Source of the DNA: CAZWBR01 sp964632305
GTDB taxonomy: Bacteria > Bacteroidota > Bacteroidia > Bacteroidales > Prolixibacteraceae
Assembly (NCBI GenBank): GCA_964632305.1
Contig: CAZWBR010000012.1
Location: 1 to 64,000 of the forward strand
Direction: 5' to 3'
Length of the DNA: 64,000 nt
This document shows, piece after piece, positions 26,947 to 34,816 of this stretch (positions within the stretch are counted from its first letter, which is position 1; each line of letters begins with the position of its first letter). The position numbers and the translations under genes are program-made. The notes below the pieces were generated by a model. That model ran no database searches. It saw only the letters and a program-made list of their open reading frames with translations, and was not told where the DNA came from.

Positions 26947-27939
26947 TTAAGCCTGCGAAACAGCAACGGCTACAGCCACTGAGGCGCCCACCATCGGGTT
27001 GTTGCCCATTCCGATCAATCCCATCATCTCAACGTGAGCCGGAACTGAGGAAGAACCGGCGAACTGAGCGTCGGAGTGCATGCGGCCCATGGTGTCGGTC
27101 ATCCCGTAAGAAGCAGGGCCGGCAGCCATGTTATCGGGGTGGAGGGTACGACCTGTACCACCGCCCGAGGCTACTGAGAAATATTTCTTGCCCTGCTCGA
27201 TGCACTCTTTCTTGTAGGTGCCTGCAACCGGGTGTTGGAAACGGGTTGGGTTGGTTGAGTTACCGGTGATCGATACATCAACACCTTCGCTGTGGAAGAT
27301 CGCTACACCTTCGCGAACATCGTTAGCGCCATAGCAGTTTACTTTGGCACGGTCGCCTTTGGAGTAAGCAATACGTTCAACTTCTTTCAGTTCACCGGTG
27401 AAGTAATCGAAATCGGTTTGAACGTAAGTAAAACCGTTGATACGGGCGATGATTTTAGCCGCATCTTTACCCAAACCGTTCAGGATTACGCGGAGCGGTT
27501 CCTGGCGAACGCGGTTGGCCGATTTGGCGATACCGATAGCCCCTTCAGCAGCAGCGAACGATTCGTGACCGGCAAGGAAAGCGAAACATTTGGTCTCTTC
27601 TTTCAGCAACATGGCGGCTAAGTTACCGTGACCCAAACCTACTTTACGGTCGTCGGCCACTGAGCCGGGGATACAGAACGACTGTAAGCCTTCACCTAAA
27701 GTAGTCGCGATATCGGCAGCATTGGTCTGGCCTCTTTTGATAGCAACGGCAGCCCCAACGATGTAAGACCACATTGCATTTTCGAAAGCGATGGGTTGAA
27801 TGCCTTTTACGATATTGTAAACATCAACACCTTTGTCGTCGCATATTTTTTTGGCCTCTTCGATAGAAGATATACCGTTTTCATTCAGAAATTTATTGAT
27901 CTGTTTGATCCTTCTGTCGTAACTTTCAAATAATGGCAT
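26947..27939 (-). CDS. GGGtGRT protein
   Basis: The 330-residue protein carries the family-naming motif GGGTGRT near residue 255, followed by a Gly/Met/Ala-rich tail (GLIGMGNNPMVGASVAV). The family is widespread in anaerobes but its biochemical role is not established. It lies 12 nt after a NifU-like scaffold gene on the same strand. That pairing suggests a link to iron-sulfur or related redox metabolism; this is inference. Confidence 0.9.
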   Translation of the reverse strand: MPLFESYDRRIKQINKFLNENGISSIEEAKKICDDKGVDVYNIVKGIQPIAFENAMWSYIVGAAVAIKRGQTNAADIATTLGEGLQSFCIPGSVADDRKVGLGHGNLAAMLLKEETKCFAFLAGHESFAAAEGAIGIAKSANRVRQEPLRVILNGLGKDAAKIIARINGFTYVQTDFDYFTGELKEVERIAYSKGDRAKVNCYGANDVREGVAIFHSEGVDVSITGNSTNPTRFQHPVAGTYKKECIEQGKKYFSVASGGGTGRTLHPDNMAAGPASYGMTDTMGRMHSDAQFAGSSSVPAHVEMMGLIGMGNNPMVGASVAVAVAVSQA

Positions 27940-27951
27940 GGTATAATTCTC

Positions 27952-28644
27952 CTATTCTTTACGTGGGTCAATAACTTTTACTGCATCTTCCATACGGCCA
28001 TATTTGCCTGATGCTTTTTTGATGGCTTCGTTGGCATCAGTTCCGGCTTTAATCATATCCATCATACGGCCAAGGCTGACGAATTCGTAACCGATGATCT
28101 CGTTGGTTTCGCTCAGACCGATTTTGGTGATATAACCTTCAGCCATTTCGAGGTAACGGGGTCCTTTGGCTACGGTTCCGTAGAGGGTGCCGGTTACGCC
28201 GCGGAGACCTTTACCCAGGTCTTCGAGGCCTGCGCCGATAGGAAGACCGCCTTCGGAGAAAGCTGTCTGGGTACGACCGTAAACGATCTGGAGGAAGAGT
28301 TCGCGCATCGCGGTATTGATCGCGTCGCAAACGAGGTCGGTATTCAAAGCTTCGAGGATAGTTTTTCCGGGAAGGATCTCGGAAGCCATCGCAGCCGAGT
28401 GGGTCATACCAGTACAGCCGATGGTTTCGACCAGGGCTTCCTGGATAATTCCCTCTTTCACGTTAAGGGTCAACTTGCAAGCTCCTTGTTGTGGCGCGCA
28501 CCATCCCACTCCGTGGGTCAAACCTGAAATGTCTTTTACTTCTTTGGCTTTCACCCAACGACCCTCTTCAGGGATTGGAGCCGGGCCATGATTCGCGCCT
28601 TGTGCCACGCAGATCATGCCTTCTACTTCGTGTGTAAAACTCAT
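27952..28644 (-). CDS. NifU/IscU-like iron-sulfur scaffold-type protein
   Basis: The 230-residue protein has a NifU N-terminal-like core with cysteines at positions 49, 56, 77 and 106 (GWCAPQQGACKL, TIGCTGMTH, DLVCDAINT). It is longer than IscU by a C-terminal helical region. It is the first gene of a two-gene operon with the GGGtGRT protein. True scaffold function is not proven, since cysteine spacing differs from IscU. Confidence 0.7.
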   Translation of the reverse strand: MSFTHEVEGMICVAQGANHGPAPIPEEGRWVKAKEVKDISGLTHGVGWCAPQQGACKLTLNVKEGIIQEALVETIGCTGMTHSAAMASEILPGKTILEALNTDLVCDAINTAMRELFLQIVYGRTQTAFSEGGLPIGAGLEDLGKGLRGVTGTLYGTVAKGPRYLEMAEGYITKIGLSETNEIIGYEFVSLGRMMDMIKAGTDANEAIKKASGKYGRMEDAVKVIDPRKE

Positions 28645-28733
28645 AGAATCTGATTTTAAATTAACTTGTCAAAAATAATAATCTCTCTGTTTTCAATAAT
28701 TATATATCGTGAAATATAGTTGATCATTGTTTT

Positions 28734-29096
28734 TCAATCAAACATCCGTTTTTGTCCCGGTTTGTAAAGCAAAACGTTCACCTTTTCGATGGTGACCAGG
28801 CAGCCGTATCGCATCGATTCGAGCTGTTCCCTGATCGTTTCGTAGAAGGCCAAAATCTTTTCCTCCTCATCGATTATTTCGATCACTACGGGCAGCTTAT
28901 CGGAGATTTCCCAAAATTTGTAGGAATGGATCACGGAACTGGCCCCAAATCCAAGCATCCCTTTTAAAACGGTGGCCCCTGCCAGCTTGAATTTTTTAGC
29001 CTGAAGGACGATGGCCTCGCATAGCGTCTCCTGTCCAATTCTATCAGTTGTGCTGACGAAGATCCTGAGTAATGTTGCCTGTGAGTTGTTTTTCAT
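28734..29096 (-). CDS. DUF190 family protein
   Basis: The Met at 29096 (MKNNSQATLLRIFVSTTD) is preferred over an upstream in-frame start that would run into crcB, giving 120 residues. Signs of the PII-like DUF190 fold are LLRIFVSTTDRIG, GATVLKGMLGFGA and LPVVIEIIDEEEKI. DUF190 proteins often sit next to fluoride channels. Here the gene begins 1 nt after the crcB stop, so it is translated from the same fluoride-controlled transcript. Confidence 0.88.
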   Translation of the reverse strand: MKNNSQATLLRIFVSTTDRIGQETLCEAIVLQAKKFKLAGATVLKGMLGFGASSVIHSYKFWEISDKLPVVIEIIDEEEKILAFYETIREQLESMRYGCLVTIEKVNVLLYKPGQKRMFD

Positions 29097-29097
29097 T

Positions 29098-29475
29098 CTA
29101 CCATAATTTTGTAATGAAACGGCCAATATAAACCGCAACAAGACCTAAGAAAAAGCTGAATGACATGTATAAAACCATGCGCAACCATTCTTTGTCCTGT
29201 ATAAGCAAGAATGCATCATTAGAAAATGATGAGAACGTTGTGAAGCCGCCGCAAATACCGACGGTAAGGAAAATCCGCCATTCAGGGGTGATCCAGTCTG
29301 TTCTTTCAGACAATCCATAAAATATTCCGATCAGCAAACATCCGACCAGGTTAACGGTGAAAGTTCCCCAAGGGAATAGTGATGTTGAATGAATCTGGAA
29401 ATAACGGGAAACCAGAAAACGCAGTACTGTCCCGATAAAACCGCCTAAACCTGCAATGAATAATGATTTTACCAT
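29098..29475 (-). CDS. crcB: Fluoride ion channel CrcB/Fluc
   Basis: The 125-residue, four-TM protein has the Fluc signatures GGFIGTVLRF near residue 11, the pore asparagine segment TVNLVG, and GGFTTFSSF near residue 76. It forms dual-topology dimers that export fluoride across the inner membrane. A fluoride riboswitch lies 30 nt upstream. It is co-transcribed with the DUF190 gene. Confidence 0.95.
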   Translation of the reverse strand: MVKSLFIAGLGGFIGTVLRFLVSRYFQIHSTSLFPWGTFTVNLVGCLLIGIFYGLSERTDWITPEWRIFLTVGICGGFTTFSSFSNDAFLLIQDKEWLRMVLYMSFSFFLGLVAVYIGRFITKLW

Positions 29476-29505
29476 GAGATCTTGAATTTAAGAAGTAAAA
29501 ATTTT

Positions 29506-29563
29506 CCTGGTAGAAATCATCATTCTTAATTTTAAAGACGGTTACGGCAGATTTCATTGCCGT
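29506..29563 (-). promoter_or_regulatory. Fluoride riboswitch (crcB RNA motif)
   Basis: Read on the minus strand, the RNA has arms ACGGCA and TGCCGT, then AACCGTCTT...AAGAATGATG and TTCTACC. GAAATC in the first loop can pair with GATTTC downstream, forming the pseudoknot known from fluoride aptamers. The ..UGAUG...CUAC.. end matches the consensus. It precedes crcB directly, the expected target. Fluoride binding should raise crcB expression. Confidence 0.85.
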
Positions 29564-29698
29564 GCGCAAAAATAAAAAATTATCTATAAAATAGATTGGC
29601 TTATCCCGTGATTATAATGAATATAAATAACAAAGAGAGAGAAAAGGTATCTCAATAATTAATGGAAGAGCTCCGGGTGTTTTGTTGAAATCTGTCGG

Positions 29699-30739
29699 TT
29701 AATTTACCATCATCCAGTATCCGGCCTGAGGTTCTGCTTCCTGAAGGCTGTCGAGGGCGAGCATCGCTTCCTTCCGGTCGGAATAAGATTGGATGGTTAC
29801 TCTGAAAGCTCCGCTTTTCAGGGTTTCGATTTCCGGTTGAAATCCTTTTTGAGCCATCAGGGCGACCAGTTTATCGGCATTCTCACGGCTTTTAAAGCAT
29901 CCTCCAATCAGGTGGTACTTTCCTTTTGAGGGGGCGGTATTTACGACCTGGGATTGAACCGGTGTTTCTTCGGTTTTGTTTGCCGGGGCAGCCATTTCAG
30001 AAGTTGCGGGTATTGCCGTTCCCGTCAGGGCATTTTCATGCGTAATCGTGTTGCCGATTTCCGCAGGGGTATTTTCATCAAGGTCAGAAAGGGTTGGAGC
30101 AATGACCGGTGCAGATTCATCTATCGGAAGTGAGGCGGCAGCAGAAGTTTGAGGATTCATCAGGTTCCCGTCGTTCATGGTCATTCGGGCGACCGGAATC
30201 AGCGCCAGCGCCAGAACAACAGGAATAGCGAGCAGGACTCTTTTAACTTTTCTTGAAGCAAAGACAGGGCGTACGGCCTCCTTGTCGCGGAACACCTGTT
30301 TGACCGGCAGCGGTTCGATACGGGTCAGTTCGGAGAAATGGAAATCTTCCATCCCAAATGTGTCGAGGAGGAGGTTCTCCAATACAGCGGGTTCGAAAAT
30401 CAGCTTGTCATTCTTGTCGAAGCGTAATGATCCAATGCTGGGAAATTCCAGGATCTCTCCGTTTTCCAGTTTTGACCAGGCCTCATCGGTGTATTCCGAT
30501 ACGACTTTTCGTGCCTCGAAGTAACCCAGCCCTTCTGTTTCGCAGATATGGCTGACCAGTAAGCCGTCGTTTTTGTTAAGCTTACTGCTGAAGACAATCT
30601 CTTTCTTAGGCGGGAAAAATTTGTTTGATGCCAGATCCATTTCGGCCGGACGGTAGTTCGCAATGAACCCGCCCAAGTCAGGAATGATCACACAATCATG
30701 CAATCGCAGCAGTTCAACAAGTGATAAAGAGATGTCCAT
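29699..30739 (-). CDS. HU-like (CCDC81 type) and SPOR domain protein
   Basis: The 346-residue protein starts with a CCDC81-type HU-like domain (residues 1-125, LLRLHDCVIIPDLGGFIANYRPAE and LEFPSIGSLRFD). One membrane span lies at about 183-203. A Pro/Thr/Ala-rich linker leads to a C-terminal SPOR domain (about 270-345, GKYHLIGGCFKSRENADKL). SPOR domains bind denuded septal peptidoglycan. The plan is characteristic of Bacteroidota and suggests a role at the division site. It is divergent from galE. Confidence 0.9.
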   Translation of the reverse strand: MDISLSLVELLRLHDCVIIPDLGGFIANYRPAEMDLASNKFFPPKKEIVFSSKLNKNDGLLVSHICETEGLGYFEARKVVSEYTDEAWSKLENGEILEFPSIGSLRFDKNDKLIFEPAVLENLLLDTFGMEDFHFSELTRIEPLPVKQVFRDKEAVRPVFASRKVKRVLLAIPVVLALALIPVARMTMNDGNLMNPQTSAAASLPIDESAPVIAPTLSDLDENTPAEIGNTITHENALTGTAIPATSEMAAPANKTEETPVQSQVVNTAPSKGKYHLIGGCFKSRENADKLVALMAQKGFQPEIETLKSGAFRVTIQSYSDRKEAMLALDSLQEAEPQAGYWMMVN

Positions 30740-30930
30740 ATAGCGTTATTTTCAGGAAATCAAATGTAGTGAAAATTGTGAATCGTACAAGTTGGATGTT
30801 GAATCAAATTTAAAAAAGATCTTAGAAGATCGATCAAAAATCAATGGAATATCTGCATCTTTATGGATGTTAACCGTATAAATACTATTTTTGAGCACCA
30901 TAAAATTCAAGATAAATTCTCATAAATCCC

Positions 30931-31959
30931 ATGAAGAAAATGATACTGGTAACCGGAGGAACAGGCTATATCGGGTCGCATACCGTGGTCGAGTTACAAA
31001 ATGCCGGATTTGAAGTCGCCATCATTGACAATCTTTCCAATTCCTCGGACGATGTGGTTGACCATATCGAAAAAATCACCGGTATTCGTCCGGTTTTTGA
31101 GCAGTTTAACCTTCAGGATGCACAACGTCTTGAAGCTTTTTTTGATAAATACCGCAAGGTTGAAGCTGTGATTCATTTTGCAGCCAGCAAAGCGGTGGGC
31201 GAATCAGTCGAGAAGCCGATGTTGTATTACCGGAACAATCTTGTATCGTTGATGAATCTGCTGGAAGGGATGGCAAAACATAAGATCAGCAACCTGGTTT
31301 TTTCTTCATCCTGTACGGTTTACGGTCAGCCCGATCAGTTGCCTGTGACCGAAAATACCCCGCGCAAGCCTGCTGAATCGCCTTACGGGAATACCAAAGC
31401 GATCAGTGAGGATATTATCCGTGATTATATTCAGGCGAATAAGGGTCAGAAAGCCATTGCATTGAGATATTTCAATCCGATTGGCGCTCACCCGAGTGCA
31501 TTGATTGGCGAGCTCCCGCGAGGCGTTCCCAATAACCTGGTTCCATATATTACCCAAACGGCAGCGGGGATGCGTGAACAATTGAGTGTTTTCGGCGATG
31601 ATTACAATACTCCGGACGGAAGCTGTATCCGCGATTTCATCAACGTGGTCGATCTGGCCAAAGCGCATGTTGTGGCGATCAACCGTTTACTGGAAAACAA
31701 AAACCAGTCGGGATACGAGTTTTTTAATGTAGGGACCGGTAAGGGAGCCTCAGTTCTTGAGTTGATCACTACATTCGAAAAAGCCACCGGTGTGAAATTG
31801 AACTATAAGATTGTCGGGAGAAGGGCCGGGGATATAGAAAAGATCTATGCCGACACCACAAATGCCAATAAAGTACTGGGATGGAAAGCTGAGAAGTCGC
31901 TCGAAGAGACGCTTCTGTCAGCCTGGAATTGGGAGAAACGCGTGAGAGGGATCAGATAA
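30931..31959 (+). CDS. galE: UDP-glucose 4-epimerase
   Basis: The 342-residue protein is an extended SDR enzyme. It has the NAD-binding TGGTGYIGSHT near residue 8, SSSCTVYG with the catalytic Ser, and YGNTK with the Tyr-x-x-x-Lys pair near residue 150. It interconverts UDP-glucose and UDP-galactose. The length fits GalE, and FFNVGTGKGASVLEL and a GWKAEKSLEE C-terminus are typical. It is a single gene followed by a terminator. Confidence 0.95.
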   Translation: MKKMILVTGGTGYIGSHTVVELQNAGFEVAIIDNLSNSSDDVVDHIEKITGIRPVFEQFNLQDAQRLEAFFDKYRKVEAVIHFAASKAVGESVEKPMLYYRNNLVSLMNLLEGMAKHKISNLVFSSSCTVYGQPDQLPVTENTPRKPAESPYGNTKAISEDIIRDYIQANKGQKAIALRYFNPIGAHPSALIGELPRGVPNNLVPYITQTAAGMREQLSVFGDDYNTPDGSCIRDFINVVDLAKAHVVAINRLLENKNQSGYEFFNVGTGKGASVLELITTFEKATGVKLNYKIVGRRAGDIEKIYADTTNANKVLGWKAEKSLEETLLSAWNWEKRVRGIR

Positions 31960-32007
31960 GAATCTCCTGCATTTCCCCGGACAGTAATGACTACCTATAA
32001 AAATAAG

Positions 32008-32033
32008 AAAGCCCGGTTATTCCGGGTTTTTTT
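32008..32033 (+). terminator. Rho-independent terminator of galE
   Basis: A short CCCGG/CCGGG stem around TTATT, preceded by AAAG and followed by seven T, lies about 50 nt past the galE stop. Confidence 0.8.
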
Positions 32034-32072
32034 ATTCATACATCTTAGGTTGACGGTCGGGATTCTTCTCTG

Positions 32073-32777
32073 TTAATTGCTGGCTAACTGTTGGTTGCTG
32101 TTTACTCCCCAGTAGGTGTTGCTATTCATCCAGTATTCGACCTCCAGGTTGGAATCTTCTTCGGCAAACTCGATATTGTGTTCGATGCAATATTTCTTCC
32201 CCATCCAGTAGCTGGTGCAGTACATCCATCTTTCAATAGCGAGCGGAGAGTCATTGTCTTTTATTTCAGAAGCATTTTTAACCCCCCAGAAGCTGTTCGA
32301 ACCCATCCATTGTTCGAGAGCCAGGGGTTGTTCCGGTTCGGGATTTTCGACTGATACAGCGGATCCCCAGTAAATATTGCTGTTCATCCAGGTTTCAACG
32401 GCCAGAGGATTTTCCGTTTCCTTTAATTCGGTGGCGTTGGTGGTTCCCCAGAAACTGTTGTTGGCCATCCATGCTTCAACTTCAAGGGTTGGTTCCTCTT
32501 CGATAGATTCTGTGGCATTCAGGGTTCCCCAATAGTCGTTGCTGCTCATCCAGGGTTCTACAACCAATTTGGCTTCTTTTTCTTTTAAGGTGAATGGTCT
32601 TGGAACCATTGGGAATTCAGCTATTTTGGCTCTGTCAGGGATCATCGGGTAATGAGCAGGGGCGGCTAATGCTGCCGTGCCCTGACCTTGAACTGTCGTT
32701 AAAACAGCCAATGAAATAATTAATACTGTGATGGCAGTCATTATTTCTTGTTTCGGATTGTAAGCTAAAGTTTTCAT
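32073..32777 (-). CDS. Exported protein with six WM-x-x-N-x-YWG repeats
   Basis: The preferred start (MKTLAYNPKQEIMTAITVL) gives 234 residues with a hydrophobic N-terminal segment; an in-frame Met 5 codons earlier is also possible. From about residue 71 it is built of six units of 27 residues. Each reads roughly L-x-V-E-x-W-M-x-S-N-x-[YF]-W-G, with Asn-Ala-Thr-Glu linkers. Unit 5 is longer, about 32 residues, with a cysteine-bearing insert (WMYCTSYWMGKKYCIEHN). Proteins with L.LE.WM units occur in Bacteroidota, but no function is known to me. It is a single gene; 32793-33240 upstream shows nothing recognisable. Confidence 0.75.
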   Translation of the reverse strand: MKTLAYNPKQEIMTAITVLIISLAVLTTVQGQGTAALAAPAHYPMIPDRAKIAEFPMVPRPFTLKEKEAKLVVEPWMSSNDYWGTLNATESIEEEPTLEVEAWMANNSFWGTTNATELKETENPLAVETWMNSNIYWGSAVSVENPEPEQPLALEQWMGSNSFWGVKNASEIKDNDSPLAIERWMYCTSYWMGKKYCIEHNIEFAEEDSNLEVEYWMNSNTYWGVNSNQQLASN

Positions 32778-33241
32778 TTTAATCTCCTCCATTTAAATTT
32801 ATCCGTGTTGTTACGCTTACTATACATCATGGATCGTGCCAAATAATGTAACTAACAATAGTATAGATATTTGAGAGATTAATGGAGCGAGGTTGATAAG
32901 GCTAAAATGTCCATTTTTAGTTGGAGGAGTGTACAATTCCGTACATTTTTTTTACACTGTCTGACGATAGAAGGTTTATTCCTGTTAGGTAATGAAAATT
33001 TCCTTGTTCGATGCTTAGGTTAAAAAGTGTTAGAATTCAATATCTTAAGAATTGATTTGGTGTGGATAAAGCAGCAAGGATAAAAATGACGAAAAGGAAG
33101 GGGGCAAATCCGAATTGGATGGATTAAAAGGGGATGTCATCAGGGTAAACACGATTGCTTGATACGCTAAAAACAAGAGTTTAGTATCAGCCATTAAACA
33201 AAAAGTGACAGCTATACTGAGATAACTATCACTTTTCAAAG

Positions 33242-33290
<49 letters not shown>

Positions 33291-33465
33291 AATATTTTAC
33301 TTATTAGTGCTGTCTTTTCGTTGTTAATATGCAGTATATCTGTTTTATAACCATTTTACATCATTTTTATTTTTCTCTTTATTATTGCTTTTTTCCGATT
33401 TTGTATGTAAATTGTATGCAAGAAAATCGAAGTATTATTCCTTATTTTCTGAAAGATATACAAAA

Positions 33466-34716
33466 ATGATCGGAATTACTACTGCAATTATCCTCGATAA
33501 ACGTTTCCTTCACAAAAATCTGAAGTATGCTGTCAAGTTGCGACTAACCTATTTCCGGGAGCAACGCTATTTCCCCGTTAATGTCACGATGACCGAGCAG
33601 GAGTGGATGGAGGCCCATTCTGACAAACCACCCAAAAAATACAAGGACGATCTGATCTACTTTACCGATATCGAACGTAAAGCCCTCGAGATCATTAAAG
33701 AGATGAATGTCTTTTCTTTCGCTGCTTTCGAGAAAAAGTTCAACAAAAAACCCAGAAGCAGCACCGATATCATTTCCCTTTTCGAGGATTATATCGCCAA
33801 GCTCAAGAGTGAGAAGCGTGTAGGTACCGCCATCAGTTATAATTGTGCGCTGTCCTCACTGAAGAGCTACGTGGCTACCAATAGAAGAAGGAAGCTGAAT
33901 TTCGCCGACCTTTCTCCTGAGTTCCTGGTCGAATACGAACAATGGATGGCTGGCAAAGGAAACTCCAATACCACGATGGGCATCTATTTACGTAGTCTGC
34001 GCACTATCGTCAACAACGCCATTGCCGATGGATACCTCGATAAGGACGCCTATCCCTTCGGAAAAAGAAAATACCAGATCCCTGCCGGCAAGAATATCAA
34101 GAAAGCGCTTAATATGGTCGATATTGCCGCAATCATCAATTATCAGACCACCTCCCGTTTCCGGGAACGCGCCCGCGATCTCTGGCTCTTCAGCTACCTG
34201 TGCAACGGCGCCAACATGCAGGACATCGCCAGACTGAAATACAGGAATATTGAAAACGGCAAGATCACCTTTATTCGTACCAAGACAGAGCGCTCAACCA
34301 AACAGGATCTGAAACCGGTCTCTGCTTTCCTGCTGCCCGAAACACTGGCTATCATCGACAAATGGGGTAATCAGGATCGCGATCCCGACAACTATATCTT
34401 CGGGATCATCGATAAGGACGATTCCCCCGAAAGGATCCATGACAAGGTGAAGCAAACCTTCCGACGGATCAACGAACACATGAAAATCATCGGCGCCGAT
34501 CTGGGCATCACCACCAGGCTGACCACCTACACTGCCCGTCACTCTTTCGCCACCGTACTGAAACGCTCCGGCGCGCCCATCGAGTTTATCAGCGAAAGCC
34601 TCGGCCATAAGGATATCAAAACCACCGAAAACTACCTCGACAGCTTCGAGGACGATATGAAAGAAACCTACCAAAAACAATTGCTTAATTTCACTAAACA
34701 GAATAATAATTCCTGA
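33466..34716 (+). CDS. Tyrosine recombinase (integrase) of the element
   Basis: The Met at 33466 (MIGITTAIILDKRFL) is the normal start for Bacteroidota integrases, giving 416 residues. An Arm-type N-terminus and SAM-like core-binding domain (about 105-200) precede the catalytic domain. Arg358 (TARHSFAT), His381 (SLGHKD) and the nucleophile Tyr390 (TTENYLDS) are visible. The usual first Arg is replaced in the YLCNGANMQDIARL segment, as in several Bacteroides integrases such as IntDOT. It catalyses integration and excision at the adjacent tRNA-derived att site. Confidence 0.92.
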   Translation: MIGITTAIILDKRFLHKNLKYAVKLRLTYFREQRYFPVNVTMTEQEWMEAHSDKPPKKYKDDLIYFTDIERKALEIIKEMNVFSFAAFEKKFNKKPRSSTDIISLFEDYIAKLKSEKRVGTAISYNCALSSLKSYVATNRRRKLNFADLSPEFLVEYEQWMAGKGNSNTTMGIYLRSLRTIVNNAIADGYLDKDAYPFGKRKYQIPAGKNIKKALNMVDIAAIINYQTTSRFRERARDLWLFSYLCNGANMQDIARLKYRNIENGKITFIRTKTERSTKQDLKPVSAFLLPETLAIIDKWGNQDRDPDNYIFGIIDKDDSPERIHDKVKQTFRRINEHMKIIGADLGITTRLTTYTARHSFATVLKRSGAPIEFISESLGHKDIKTTENYLDSFEDDMKETYQKQLLNFTKQNNNS

Positions 34717-34816
34717 ACTTTATTTTCTTGCTTTATCTTTTTATTCTCTTATTTCCCATTGATTAATACTTCTAAATGATTTAACTTAACCATCGTTTGA
34801 TTAAACCTGAGCTACG

